Assembly (NCBI GenBank): GCA_036824465.1 | Contig: DAITAC010000020.1 | Location: 1 to 46,965 of the forward strand | Reading direction: 5' to 3' | DNA length: 46,965 nucleotides | Origin: JAKOQB01 sp036824465 | GTDB lineage: Bacteria > Pseudomonadota > Gammaproteobacteria > Burkholderiales > Burkholderiaceae_F | In this document: positions 1 to 9,051 of the stretch, piece after piece | Layout of the letters: each line of letters opens with the position of its first letter | Numbering within the stretch: position 1 is the stretch's first letter | Notes under the pieces: model-generated | Seen by the model: the letters and a program-made list of their open reading frames with translations, nothing else | Database searches by the model: none | What the model was told of the DNA's origin: nothing | Made by a program: the position numbers and the translations under genes

Positions 1-2011
1 CGTACGGCAAGGTGAGATAGAAGAACAGCACGATGCCGATTCCGACCAGCATCGCGAACGCGTAGTGATAGATGTAGCCCGACTGCGCCAGGCGAATCAC
101 GCCGGCGACCCAGCCAACCAGGCGGGCACTGCCATTGATCGCGACGCCGTCGATCACGCCCTGGTCGCCGACCTTCCACAGCCCGCGCCCGATCAGGCGC
201 GCTCCACCGGCAAACACGAAGTCGTTGATGCGATCCAGGTAGTACTTGTTGTCGAGAAGGCGGTACAGCATGGAGAAGCGAGTCGCAATTGCCTCCGGGA
301 TGTCCGGCCGCTTGATGTAGAAGTACCAGGCCAGCAGCACACCGGCGAGCGCAAGCAAGAACGGGGCGGTCTCCAGGGCGTGCAGTGCCATTCCGGTGGC
401 GCTGCTGAAGTGCTCCTTCAGCACGCCCATTGCCGCATGCCGGTTGGCGTCGACGACGATGGAGTTGCCGAAGAAGTCGCCGAACAGGAACTTGTCGACC
501 GCGACGAACCCGATCACCACCGACGGAATCGCCAGAAAAACGAGCGGGATCGTCACCACGAACGGCGACTCGTGCGGCTTCTCGCCCGGCGCCAGCCCGT
601 GATGGTGATCGGCACTCGGCTCCTCGTCATGATGATCTTCTTCATGCGCACGCCCGAAACGCTCCTTGCCCCAGAAGGCGAGGAAATACATACGGAACGA
701 GTAGAAGGCCGTGACGAACACGCCGGTGATCACAGCAAAGTACGCAAACATCGCGCCCGGTTGGCCCGCGTGGTACGCAGCCTCGGCCGCGATCAGGATG
801 CTGTCCTTAGAATAGAAGCCGGAGAAAAACGGCGTGCCGATCAGCGCAAGTGAGCCGACCAGCGAGGTCCAGTGCGTGACCGGCATGTACTTGCGCAGTC
901 CGCCCATGTTGCGCAGGTCCTGGTCGTGGTGCAACCCGATGATGACGCTGCCGGCGGCGAGGAAGAGCAGCGCCTTGAAGAACGCGTGCGTCATCAGATG
1001 GAAGATCGCCACCGAATAGGCTGACGCGCCGAGCGCGACGGTCATGTACCCCAGCTGCGACAGCGTCGAATAGGCAACCACGCGCTTGATATCGTTCTGC
1101 ACGATCCCGAGGAAGCCCATGAAGAGCGCCGTGATCGCGCCGATCACGATCACGAACGACAGTGCCGCCTCTGAAAGCTCGAACAGCGGTGACATGCGCG
1201 CGACCATGAAGATGCCGGCGGTCACCATGGTCGCAGCGTGGATCAGCGCCGAGATCGGGGTCGGGCCTTCCATCGAATCGGGCAGCCACACGTGCAACGG
1301 AAACTGCGCGCTCTTGCCCATCGCGCCGATGAAAAGACAGATGCAGATCACCGTGACCAGCATCCAGTCAGTGCCGGGCAACGTCTTGCTGACGAGCGCC
1401 GGCGCGGCTTTGAAGACCGTCGCGTAGTCGAGCGAACCGACGAATGCGAACACGAGACCGATGCCGAGCACGAAGCCGAAGTCGCCGACGCGGTTGACCA
1501 GGAACGCCTTCAGGTTCGCGTAGATCGCGGTCGGCCGTTTCCACCAGAATCCGATCAGCAGGTAGGACATCAGGCCGACCGCCTCCCAGCCGAAGAAGAG
1601 CTGCAGGAAGTTGTTCGCCATCACCAGCATCAGCATGCTGAAGGTGAAGAGCGAGATGTACGAGAAGAAGCGCTGGTAGCCGGGATCATCCGCCATGTAA
1701 CCGATGGTGTAGATGTGCACCATCAGCGACACGAAGGTGACCACCAGCATCATGGTCGCCGTCAGCGGATCGATCAGGAAGCCGACCGCCATCGTCAGGT
1801 CGCCGACCGTGGTCCACGTGTAGACGTCGCCGTTGAAGGTATTGCCCTTCATCACGTCGAGGAACACGATGAACGAAGCAATGGTCGCCACCAGCACACC
1901 GAAGATGGTCACCGTGTGAGCGCCGGCGCGGCCCACCGTCCTGCCGAGCAGGCCGGCGACGATCGCACCGATCAGCGGCGCGATCGGGATCAAAAGGTAG
2001 ACCTTCTGCAT
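1..2011 (-). CDS. nuoL: NADH-quinone oxidoreductase subunit L (partial, C-terminus beyond window)
   Basis: Antiporter-like proton-pumping membrane subunit of complex I. The reading frame opens at the ATG at 2011 (MQKVYLLIPIAPLIGA) and stays open for 670 codons to the left edge, where it reads IGIVLFFYLTLPY without a stop. The family is about 650-690 residues long, so only a short tail should be missing. Many hydrophobic helices are visible. The family motif GWEAVGLMSYLLIGFWW lies at about residues 141-157 and includes the conserved glutamate (E143) of the proton channel. It starts 13 bases after the nuoK stop and is the last nuo gene visible; nuoM and nuoN are expected to the left. Apparent plus-strand frames here are antisense shadows. 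Confidence 0.96.
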   Translation of the reverse strand, partial: MQKVYLLIPIAPLIGAIVAGLLGRTVGRAGAHTVTIFGVLVATIASFIVFLDVMKGNTFNGDVYTWTTVGDLTMAVGFLIDPLTATMMLVVTFVSLMVHIYTIGYMADDPGYQRFFSYISLFTFSMLMLVMANNFLQLFFGWEAVGLMSYLLIGFWWKRPTAIYANLKAFLVNRVGDFGFVLGIGLVFAFVGSLDYATVFKAAPALVSKTLPGTDWMLVTVICICLFIGAMGKSAQFPLHVWLPDSMEGPTPISALIHAATMVTAGIFMVARMSPLFELSEAALSFVIVIGAITALFMGFLGIVQNDIKRVVAYSTLSQLGYMTVALGASAYSVAIFHLMTHAFFKALLFLAAGSVIIGLHHDQDLRNMGGLRKYMPVTHWTSLVGSLALIGTPFFSGFYSKDSILIAAEAAYHAGQPGAMFAYFAVITGVFVTAFYSFRMYFLAFWGKERFGRAHEEDHHDEEPSADHHHGLAPGEKPHESPFVVTIPLVFLAIPSVVIGFVAVDKFLFGDFFGNSIVVDANRHAAMGVLKEHFSSATGMALHALETAPFLLALAGVLLAWYFYIKRPDIPEAIATRFSMLYRLLDNKYYLDRINDFVFAGGARLIGRGLWKVGDQGVIDGVAINGSARLVGWVAGVIRLAQSGYIYHYAFAMLVGIGIVLFFYLTLPY

Positions 2012-2024
2012 GCTCGTCACGGCG

Positions 2025-2330
2025 TCAACCCTTCAGGGCATCCAGCTCATCGACATTGATCGTCGACAGGTTGCGGAACAGCACGACCAGGATCGCCAGT
2101 CCGATCGCGGATTCGGCTGCCGCGACGGTGAGGATGAAGAACACGAACACCTGGCCGTGCAGGTTGCCAAGGTAGTGCGAGAACGCGATGAAGTTCATGT
2201 TGACGGCGAGCAGCATCAGCTCGATCGCCATCAGCAGCACGATCAGGTTCTTGCGGTTCAGGAAGATGCCGATCACGCTGATCGCGAACAGCAGCGCGCC
2301 GACACCGAGGTACCAGGACAGCGAAACCAT
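2025..2330 (-). CDS. nuoK: NADH-quinone oxidoreductase subunit K
   Basis: Small membrane subunit of complex I, 101 residues, the usual family length. Three hydrophobic helices are visible. The acidic residues inside the membrane that belong to the proton path are present (MAIELMLLAVN, then TVAAAESAIGLAI). The start MVSLSWYLGVGALLF at 2330 matches the family N-terminus; the frame is open further upstream, but that extension is arginine-rich and lies inside nuoJ, so it was not used. The gene sits between nuoJ (stop at 2365) and nuoL and is co-directional with both. Confidence 0.96.
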   Translation of the reverse strand: MVSLSWYLGVGALLFAISVIGIFLNRKNLIVLLMAIELMLLAVNMNFIAFSHYLGNLHGQVFVFFILTVAAAESAIGLAILVVLFRNLSTINVDELDALKG

Positions 2331-2364
2331 TGTTGTTGTGTGCTCCCCTCTCCGTCCGCGTCGC

Positions 2365-2982
2365 TCAGGTCTTCCCGCTCTGCCGTGCATCCTGATCGGC
2401 CGGCATCGAAACCATCCGCACGCGCTCACCCCGCTTGACTCGAATCTGGTCGCCCGGCTTCTGGTACTTGCTGTCCTTGCGCCGGCGCAGCGTCAGCGCA
2501 ATCGCGGCGATGATTGCCACCAGCAGGATCACGCCGGCGATCTGCAGCGGGTAGACGTAGTCGGTGAAGGTCAGCACGCCGAGCACCTCGATGTTGGCGC
2601 CCTTGGGCATGCCGGGCCGCGGCTCGGTCAGGAACTGCCAGCCACCATGCGACAGCACCAGCCACAGTTGCAGCGCAATCGCCACGCCGACCGCGGCGGC
2701 CAGAGGGAAATGGCGCCAGAATCCTTCGCGCAAGCGGTCGACGTTGATGTCCAGCATCATCACCACGAACAGGAACAGCACCATCACCGCGCCGACATAG
2801 ACCAGCACGAGCGCGATCGCGAGGAACTCCGCCTGCAGCAGGATCCACAGGCAGGCGGCGGAGAAGAACGCCAGCACCAGGAACAGCACCGCGTGCACCG
2901 GATTGCGCGCCGTGATCACCCGCAACGCAGCGATGAGCAGGATGGCGGCGAAGATCAGGAACAGGATGGTCTTGGTGTCCAT
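2365..2982 (-). CDS. nuoJ: NADH-quinone oxidoreductase subunit J
   Basis: Membrane subunit of complex I, 205 residues. It starts MDTKTILFLIFAAILLIAAL and shows five hydrophobic helices, including the family segment LVYVGAVMVLFLFVVMML (residues about 60-77) with the conserved Y-V-G-A-V core. The C-terminal tail is basic and polar. The frame is open upstream of 2982 but runs through the palindromic GTCGGGA repeats at 2991-3020, so the start at 2982 is preferred. Unlike most junctions in this operon, it is separated from nuoI by about 160 bases of repeat DNA. Confidence 0.95.
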   Translation of the reverse strand: MDTKTILFLIFAAILLIAALRVITARNPVHAVLFLVLAFFSAACLWILLQAEFLAIALVLVYVGAVMVLFLFVVMMLDINVDRLREGFWRHFPLAAAVGVAIALQLWLVLSHGGWQFLTEPRPGMPKGANIEVLGVLTFTDYVYPLQIAGVILLVAIIAAIALTLRRRKDSKYQKPGDQIRVKRGERVRMVSMPADQDARQSGKT

Positions 2983-3141
2983 GGGAATCAGTCGGCAGTC
3001 GGGAGTCGGGAGTCGGGCGTTGGCCCGTGCTCTGCACTGTCCGCGCCCGGAACCTGACCCTTCCTGGCCTTGAACCGAAGCTGCACGCACACGTCGAGTT
3101 GAGCCGTCATTTCTCCCGACTCCCGACTCCCGACACCCGAC
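2983..3141. repeat. Intergenic inverted GTCGGGA repeats between nuoI and nuoJ
   Basis: This 159-base spacer interrupts an otherwise tight operon. The left arm (2997-3020) is three tandem copies of a GTCGGGA-type heptamer. The right arm (3115-3142) holds the complementary CCCGACT copies. Over 24 aligned bases the arms match at 22, so the spacer transcript could fold into a long hairpin enclosing about 95 bases. The right arm overlaps the nuoI stop codon region. The same heptamers recur at 14393-14413 downstream of pnp, which argues for an interspersed REP-like family. No gene is seen in the loop. Confidence 0.75.
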
Positions 3142-3648
3142 TCATCTGTACCTCGCATCCGCTTCGCGCGCAGCGGCGATTTCATTCTCATAGCGATCGC
3201 CGATCGCGAGCAGCATGTCTTTCGTGTAGTACAGGTCGCCGCGCTTCTCCCCGTGGTATTCCAGAATGTGCGTTTCGACGATCGAATCGACCGGGCAGCT
3301 CTCCTCGCAGAAGCCGCAGAAGATGCACTTGGTCAGGTCGATGTCGTAGCGCGTGGTGCGGCGCGTGCCGTCGGCGCGTTGCTCGCTCTCGATCGTGATC
3401 GCCAGCGCGGGACACACCGCCTCGCACAGCTTGCACGCGATGCAGCGTTCCTCGCCGTTCGGATAGCGGCGCAGCGCATGCAGGCCGCGGAAACGTGGCG
3501 AGGCCGGCGTCTTTTCCTCCGGGAACTGCACCGTGATCTTGCGTGAAAACAGGTACCGCCCGGTCAGCGACAGGCCCTTGAACAACTCCTTCAGCAGCAG
3601 CGAGTTGAAGAAATCGCGGATCGGCGTAGCTTCGGTCTGCGCGGTCAT
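3142..3648 (-). CDS. nuoI: NADH-quinone oxidoreductase subunit I
   Basis: Ferredoxin-like subunit of the complex I connecting arm, 168 residues. It carries two [4Fe-4S] motifs, CIACKLCEAVCP (Cys 69, 72, 75, 79) and CIFCGFCEESCP (Cys 108, 111, 114, 118), which hold clusters N6a and N6b. The start MTAQTEATPIRDFFN at 3648 overlaps the nuoH stop by four bases (ATGA), indicating translational coupling. A longer open frame upstream lies antisense to or within nuoH and was rejected. Its first 15 coding bases are identical to those of nuoF. Confidence 0.97.
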   Translation of the reverse strand: MTAQTEATPIRDFFNSLLLKELFKGLSLTGRYLFSRKITVQFPEEKTPASPRFRGLHALRRYPNGEERCIACKLCEAVCPALAITIESEQRADGTRRTTRYDIDLTKCIFCGFCEESCPVDSIVETHILEYHGEKRGDLYYTKDMLLAIGDRYENEIAAAREADARYR

Positions 3649-4733
3649 TTCCAGATGTTCCACGGCGTTTGCATCCAGACCGCGATCACAACGAGCCACA
3701 CCAGTGTGATCGGGATGAACACCTTCCAGCCGAGCCGCATGATCTGGTCGTAGCGATAGCGCGGAAATGACGCGCGGAACCAGATGAACAGCGACACGAC
3801 GAAGAATGACTTGGCGAAAAGCCAGAACCACGCCGACAGCGAACTGATCCAGCCCGGGAAGGTCACACCGAGCAGTTTCTCCAGATCGACCGGCGCCGCC
3901 CAGCCGCCGAGGAACATGATCGACGCGAGCGTCGACAGCAGAATCATGTTGGCGTACTCGGCGAGGAAGAACACGGCGAAACCCATTCCCGAGTACTCGA
4001 CCATATGGCCGGCGACGATTTCCGACTCGCCCTCGACCACGTCGAACGGATGGCGGTTGGTCTCCGCCACGGCCGATACCACATAGATCACGAACAGCGG
4101 CGCGAGCGGCAACCAGTTCCACGACAGGATGTTCAAGCCGCGATCGGCAAACATGCCGGTGTTCTGACTGTTGACGATGCCGGTCATGTTCAGGGTGCCC
4201 GCCACCAGCAGCACGGTGACGAGTACGAAGCCCATCGCCAGTTCATAGCTGACCATCTGTGCGGAGGCGCGCAAGGCGCCCAGGAACGCATACTTCGAGT
4301 TCGAGGCCCAGCCGGCGATGATCACGCCGTACACGCCGACTGAAGTCACCGCCATCACGAAAAGCAGGCCGGCGTTGATGTCGGCCAGCACCACGCCGGG
4401 ACCGAACGGAATCACCGCCCATGCAGCGAGCGCCGGCATCATCACCAGCATGGGTGCCAGGAAGTACAGCGGCTTGTCGGCCTGTGTCGGCGCGATCACT
4501 TCCTTAAAGATCAGCTTGACCGCATCGGCCCAAGGCTGCAGCAGCCCGCCGTAGCCGACTCGATTCGGTCCGAGGCGAATGTGCATCCAGCCGATCAGCT
4601 TGCGCTCCCACAGCGTGAGGTATGCCACGCAGATCAGCAGCGGCAGCACGATGGCAATGATCTTCACCAGCGCCCATAGCGCGGGCCAGGCGCCGCCGAA
4701 CACATCCACACCGAAGTCCGTGACTCCCTGCAT
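3645..4733 (-). CDS. nuoH: NADH-quinone oxidoreductase subunit H
   Basis: Membrane subunit that forms the quinone chamber at the junction of the two complex I arms; 362 residues, slightly longer than the E. coli protein. About eight hydrophobic helices are visible. Family blocks include LWERKLIGWMHIRLGPNRVG (about 42-61) and the loop ETNRHPFDVVEGESEIVAG with its conserved acidic residues. Its start shares one base with the nuoG stop (TGATG) and its stop overlaps the nuoI start, so the three genes are coupled. Confidence 0.97.
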   Translation of the reverse strand: MQGVTDFGVDVFGGAWPALWALVKIIAIVLPLLICVAYLTLWERKLIGWMHIRLGPNRVGYGGLLQPWADAVKLIFKEVIAPTQADKPLYFLAPMLVMMPALAAWAVIPFGPGVVLADINAGLLFVMAVTSVGVYGVIIAGWASNSKYAFLGALRASAQMVSYELAMGFVLVTVLLVAGTLNMTGIVNSQNTGMFADRGLNILSWNWLPLAPLFVIYVVSAVAETNRHPFDVVEGESEIVAGHMVEYSGMGFAVFFLAEYANMILLSTLASIMFLGGWAAPVDLEKLLGVTFPGWISSLSAWFWLFAKSFFVVSLFIWFRASFPRYRYDQIMRLGWKVFIPITLVWLVVIAVWMQTPWNIWK

Positions 4734-7051
4734 CAGGCGCGCTCCAGGGAAATCGGCCCGAACATGGCGCCCAGGGTGCTGGTTGATGCGTGACCCGCCG
4801 GTACGCGTACCACACCATCCGCCAGGCGATCGTCAAGCGCGCACTCGAGCAGCGCCGTTGCATCGCCCTGCTTCACCCGTGCCTTGTCGCCAGGCGCGAG
4901 ACCAAAACCTGCCAGCGTCCTGCCGTTTGCGCTCGCTTTAGGCGGGCGGGAGTCTGTTGTCTGCTGCAGCGATTCGGCGCGCCGCACGACCGCATCCGTG
5001 AAATACAGCGGCACGTCGGCAATACGCTCGGCGCCCGACGCGGTCACAACTTGCTGAGGCGCGAGGTCGATGCGATTCGAGAGCCGCGCCGCCACGTCCG
5101 AGGGAATCGCATCGGCGCGCACGGCCTCCGGCGTGTCGTAGTCAAAACCGGCGAGCCCGAGCTGGTTGCCGAGCACCCGCAGCACCTTCCAGCCGGGCCG
5201 CGCGTCTCCGACCGGCTTCACGGCACCGTTGAAACTCTGCACTCGTCCTTCGGTGTTGATGAACGTGCCCGAGGTCTCGGTGAACGGTGCAATCGGCAGG
5301 ATCGCATCGGCGTATTCGAGCGCGCCGTTGCGAAATGGCGAGAATGCGATCACCGTGTCCGCCGCAGCCAACGCGTTCATGGTCGCCGCGGGATTGGCCG
5401 TGTCGAACTCCGGCTCCATGTTCCAAAGCAGGTACGCACGACGCGGTTGCTCGACCATCGCGCGCGCATTCATGCCGCCCTGACCAGGCACGGCGCCAAC
5501 GAGATAACCGCCAACACTGTTTGCGCCCGCACCGAGCACGCCGAAGCGCGCGCCGGTGGCCTGTGCGATCCACTGCGCCCAAACATGCAGCTGCGCGGCG
5601 TGCGGTGATTGCTCCGCCGCATTGCCCAGCAGAACCGCCGCCGCCTGGCCGGTGCAAAGACTGTCGGCGATCGCACGTGCGCGTTCGCTCGCCTCGCCGC
5701 CGGCAACCGGCGCAGCGATCCCCTTGATCTGCGCGACTGCGGTCGCGATCTGCGCAAGCTCAGCCACCCAGGCGCTCGGCGCGACGATTGCCTTGTGTGC
5801 AACCGGCATCAGAAGCTCATCGTCGGTTGCCTGTACCAGGCTCACCTTGCAGCCGCGCTTGACCGCGTGCCGAACGCGCGCCGCGAGCAACGGATGGTCC
5901 TTGCGCAGGAACGCCCCGATCAGCAGCAGACGGTCCAGCCGGTCGATGTCCGCGATCGGCATTCCGAGGTGCGGCGCACCGGCGCGTCTTCCGTCGGCAG
6001 AGAAATCGGACTGGCGCAGGCGGAAATCGATGTTGTCGCTGCCGAGTGCGCGCACCAGCCTGCCGAGGAGGAAGAGTTCCTCCGCGGTGCTGCCCGGCGC
6101 AGCCAGGGCGCCGATCGCGTCTGCGCCGTGCTGTGCCTTGACGTTATTCAGTGCGTTTGCCACAGATGCCAGCGCATCGGACCAGTCAACCTCCCGCCAC
6201 TGGCCGCCTTGCTTCAGCATCGGTCGCAGCAGGCGATCGGCCGCGTACAGCCCCTCGTAGGAAAAGCGGTCACGATCGGAAATCCAGCAGTCGTTGACGG
6301 CTTCGTTTTCGAGCGGCACCACGCGCAGCACGCGCTGGTTCTTCACCTGCACGATCAGGTTGGCGCCCAGCGAATCATGTGGACTCACGCTCTTGCGGCG
6401 CGACAACTCCCAGGTGCGCGCAGCGTAGCGGAACGGCTTGCTGGTCAGCGCGCCAACCGGGCACAGGTCGATCATGTTGCCGGAAATCTCGGAGTCCACC
6501 GTCTTGTCGACGAACGACAGGATTTCCGAATGCTCGCCCCGGCCGGCCATGCCGAGTTCCATGATGCCGGCGATCTCCTGCCCGAAGCGAACGCAGCGCG
6601 TGCAGTGAATACAGCGGGTCATTTCCTCGGCCGAGATCAGCGGGCCGAGCCCCTTGTGAAACACCACCCGCTTCGGTTCGGCAAAGCGCGAGGCCGAGCC
6701 GCCGTAACCGACCGCCAGATCCTGCAACTGGCATTCGCCGCCCTGATCGCAGATCGGGCAATCGAGCGGATGGTTGATCAGCAGGAACTCCATTACGCCC
6801 TTTTGCGCCTGCTTGGCACGCTCGCTTGCGGTATGCACGATCATGCCCTGTGTCACCGGCGTCGCGCACGCAGGCATCGGCTTTGGCGCCTTTTCGATCT
6901 CGACCAGGCACATGCGGCAATTGGCGGCGATCGACAGCCGCTTGTGGTAGCAGAAGTGCGGCACGTAGATGTCGAGCTTGTTGGCAGCATCCATCACCAT
7001 GCTGCCTTCCTGCACGGACACCTTGCGGCCGTCAATCTCTACTTCAACCAT
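4733..7051 (-). CDS. nuoG: NADH-quinone oxidoreductase subunit G
   Basis: Large iron-sulfur subunit of the complex I peripheral arm, 772 residues. The N-terminal ferredoxin-like domain has Cys 34, 45, 48 and 62 for a [2Fe-2S] cluster. It is followed by His94, Cys98, Cys101 and Cys107 for N5 and Cys 147, 150, 153 and 197 for N4. The C-terminal part is a molybdopterin-oxidoreductase-like domain without visible cofactor residues, as usual in this family. The extra CxxC motif of the E. coli protein (cluster N7) is not seen after residue 200. It starts 12 bases after the nuoF stop. Confidence 0.96.
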   Translation of the reverse strand: MVEVEIDGRKVSVQEGSMVMDAANKLDIYVPHFCYHKRLSIAANCRMCLVEIEKAPKPMPACATPVTQGMIVHTASERAKQAQKGVMEFLLINHPLDCPICDQGGECQLQDLAVGYGGSASRFAEPKRVVFHKGLGPLISAEEMTRCIHCTRCVRFGQEIAGIMELGMAGRGEHSEILSFVDKTVDSEISGNMIDLCPVGALTSKPFRYAARTWELSRRKSVSPHDSLGANLIVQVKNQRVLRVVPLENEAVNDCWISDRDRFSYEGLYAADRLLRPMLKQGGQWREVDWSDALASVANALNNVKAQHGADAIGALAAPGSTAEELFLLGRLVRALGSDNIDFRLRQSDFSADGRRAGAPHLGMPIADIDRLDRLLLIGAFLRKDHPLLAARVRHAVKRGCKVSLVQATDDELLMPVAHKAIVAPSAWVAELAQIATAVAQIKGIAAPVAGGEASERARAIADSLCTGQAAAVLLGNAAEQSPHAAQLHVWAQWIAQATGARFGVLGAGANSVGGYLVGAVPGQGGMNARAMVEQPRRAYLLWNMEPEFDTANPAATMNALAAADTVIAFSPFRNGALEYADAILPIAPFTETSGTFINTEGRVQSFNGAVKPVGDARPGWKVLRVLGNQLGLAGFDYDTPEAVRADAIPSDVAARLSNRIDLAPQQVVTASGAERIADVPLYFTDAVVRRAESLQQTTDSRPPKASANGRTLAGFGLAPGDKARVKQGDATALLECALDDRLADGVVRVPAGHASTSTLGAMFGPISLERA

Positions 7052-7063
7052 GACTTGGTTCCG

Positions 7064-8368
7064 TCACACGTATTCCGGCACGAGGCAATGACCATGCTCG
7101 ATGTGATGCTCGAACTCCGAGCGGAAATGCTTGATGAACGCGTGCACCGGCATGGCCGCCGCATCGCCGAGAGCGCAGATCGTGCGCCCCTGGATGTTGG
7201 TCGCCACTGAGTTCAGCAGGTCGATATCCTCCGGCTTCCCCTGTCCCGTTTCGATCCGGTGCACCACGCGATAGAGCCACCCGGTGCCTTCGCGGCACGG
7301 CGTGCACTGACCGCAGCTCTCTTCGTAATAGAAGTAAGACAGCCGCTCCAGGCATCGCACCATGCAGCGCGTGTCGTCCATGATGATCACCGCGCCAGAA
7401 CCCAGCATCGATCCGGCCTTGGCGATCGAGTCGTAGTCCATGTCGGTGGCCAGCATGATTTCGCCCGGCAGCACCGGCATCGACGAACCGCCGGGAATGC
7501 ACGCCTTGAGCCTGCGGCCGCCGCGCATGCCGCCTGCGAGTTCAAGCAATTTGGCGAACGGTGTGCCCAGCGGCACTTCGTAGTTGCCCGGTCTTTCGAC
7601 GTCGCCCGATACCGAGAAGATCTTTGTGCCGCCATTGTTGGGGCGGCCAAGTTCGAGAAACGCGTTGCCACCATGATTGATGATCCAGGGCACGGCGGCA
7701 AAGGTTTCGGTGTTGTTGATCGTGGTCGGCTTGCCATACAGGCCGTAGCTCGCGGGAAACGGCGGCTTGAAGCGCGGCTGCCCCTTCTTGCCCTCGAGCG
7801 ATTCGAGCAGCGCGGTCTCCTCGCCGCAGATGTAGGCGCCGTAGCCGTGTGACGCATGCAGGTCGAAATTGAAGCTTGACCCCAAGACGTTCCGGCCCAG
7901 GTATCCGGAGGCGTACGCCTCGTCGAGCGCCTCCTGAAAGCGCTCGTAGTCGGCCCAGATTTCACCGTGAATGTAGTTGTAGCCAACCGTGATTCCCATC
8001 GCGTACGCGGCGATTGCCATGCCCTCGATCACGATGTGCGGGTTGTAGCGCAGGATGTCGCGATCCTTGAACGTGCCTGGTTCGCCCTCGTCCGAGTTGC
8101 AGACCAGATACTTCTGACCCGGAAACTGGCGCGGCATGAAACTCCATTTGAGCCCGGTCGGGAAACCCGCACCACCGCGTCCGCGCAGCGCCGATTTCTT
8201 CACCTCTGCAATCACGGTGTCGGGCGTGATCTTCTCGGTCAGGATCTTGCGCAACGCGCTGTAGCCGCCACGCGTTTCGTAATCCTTCAGGCGCCAGTTG
8301 TCGCCATCCAGCCCGCCGAGAATCATCGGTTGAATATGGCGGCCATGAAAGCAGGTCTGCGCGGTCAT
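7064..8368 (-). CDS. nuoF: NADH-quinone oxidoreductase subunit F
   Basis: NADH- and FMN-binding subunit, 434 residues. The glycine-rich GRGGAGFPTG (63-72) binds nucleotide, and SCGQCTPCREGTGW with Cys 352, 355, 358 plus Cys 398 holds the [4Fe-4S] cluster N3. This is where NADH electrons enter complex I. The start at 8368 lies four bases after the nuoE stop. A second possible start, MILGGLDGDNW, is 14 residues downstream, but the upstream ATG keeps tight spacing to nuoE. Confidence 0.97.
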   Translation of the reverse strand: MTAQTCFHGRHIQPMILGGLDGDNWRLKDYETRGGYSALRKILTEKITPDTVIAEVKKSALRGRGGAGFPTGLKWSFMPRQFPGQKYLVCNSDEGEPGTFKDRDILRYNPHIVIEGMAIAAYAMGITVGYNYIHGEIWADYERFQEALDEAYASGYLGRNVLGSSFNFDLHASHGYGAYICGEETALLESLEGKKGQPRFKPPFPASYGLYGKPTTINNTETFAAVPWIINHGGNAFLELGRPNNGGTKIFSVSGDVERPGNYEVPLGTPFAKLLELAGGMRGGRRLKACIPGGSSMPVLPGEIMLATDMDYDSIAKAGSMLGSGAVIIMDDTRCMVRCLERLSYFYYEESCGQCTPCREGTGWLYRVVHRIETGQGKPEDIDLLNSVATNIQGRTICALGDAAAMPVHAFIKHFRSEFEHHIEHGHCLVPEYV

Positions 8369-8372
8369 GTCG

Positions 8373-8894
8373 TCACTTCGCCCGCTTCAGTTCGCCATTG
8401 AGCTCGGTAAGCAGCGCTTCGAGCCCGTCGTCGCTCATGAAACTGCACATACGCTTGTTGTTGACCAGCAGCACTGGTGCGTCACCACAGGCGCCCATGC
8501 ACTCGCCTTCCTTGAGCGTGAAGCTGCCGTCCGATGTGGTTTCGTTGAAGCCGATACCGAGCTTGTCCTTCAGGTGTTGGGCGGCCCGATTGGCACCCGA
8601 CAGCGCGCACGGCAGGTTGGTACAGACGGTGATCTTGAAGCGTCCGACCGGCTCCGTGTTGTACATGGTGTAGAAGGTCGCGACCTCATACACCGCGATG
8701 GGCGGCATGCCGAGGTAGTCGGCAATTTCCTCCACCAGTTCCTTCGAGATCCAGCCGTGCTCGTCCTGCGCGATCGCGAGCGCGGCCATCACGGCCGACT
8801 GCTTGTGTTCCGGCGGAAACTTGGTGAGCTCGCGATCGATCTTCGCCAGGGCCGCGGCCGACAGCAGTGGCTTGCTCTGCGGGACCGCGCTCAT
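8373..8894 (-). CDS. nuoE: NADH-quinone oxidoreductase subunit E
   Basis: Thioredoxin-fold [2Fe-2S] subunit of the complex I dehydrogenase module, 173 residues. The cluster ligands are CTNLPC (Cys 91 and 96) and CMGACG (Cys 132 and 136), with the spacing expected for cluster N1a. The N-terminal helical region FPPEHKQSAVMAALAIAQDEHGW is typical of the family. The start at 8894 is the first ATG. The upstream spacer to nuoD is filled by strong hairpins (8895-9051), which is unusual inside this operon. Confidence 0.96.
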   Translation of the reverse strand: MSAVPQSKPLLSAAALAKIDRELTKFPPEHKQSAVMAALAIAQDEHGWISKELVEEIADYLGMPPIAVYEVATFYTMYNTEPVGRFKITVCTNLPCALSGANRAAQHLKDKLGIGFNETTSDGSFTLKEGECMGACGDAPVLLVNNKRMCSFMSDDGLEALLTELNGELKRAK

Positions 8895-9051
8895 GTTTGC
8901 CCCCTACGGCGCTGCGCACCGGTCCCCCCAAGGGGGCTGAGAGCCGCGGCCCCAGGCCGGCCTGCGCCGGCCTGGACAGACCGAAGAGCGGTCGCGTCTC
9001 GCGACCGTGCGGCCTGCAAGGCCGAGCGCCTAGGGAACGGCCCGGCGGCGC
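8895..9051. repeat. Multi-hairpin intergenic repeat between nuoD and nuoE
   Basis: The 157-base spacer holds a chain of palindromes: a C-run/G-run arm pair at 8925-8936, a perfect 10-base stem with a four-base loop at 8952-8975 (CCAGGCCGGC with its complement), and a perfect 8-base stem with a three-base loop at 8989-9007. From memory it resembles an intergenic repeat frequent in Burkholderiales that begins CCCCCTACGGCGCTGCGC; no database comparison was possible. No uridine run follows the stems, so it does not look like a standard terminator. Confidence 0.65.

Noticed and set aside
5609..7210. Long plus-strand open frame opposite nuoG and nuoF
   Set aside because: It is antisense to well-supported genes, is rich in Arg/His/Ala with no family motif, and arises from high GC content. 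The same holds for the long plus-strand frames at 12010-13716, 18088-19386 and 23771-25312.
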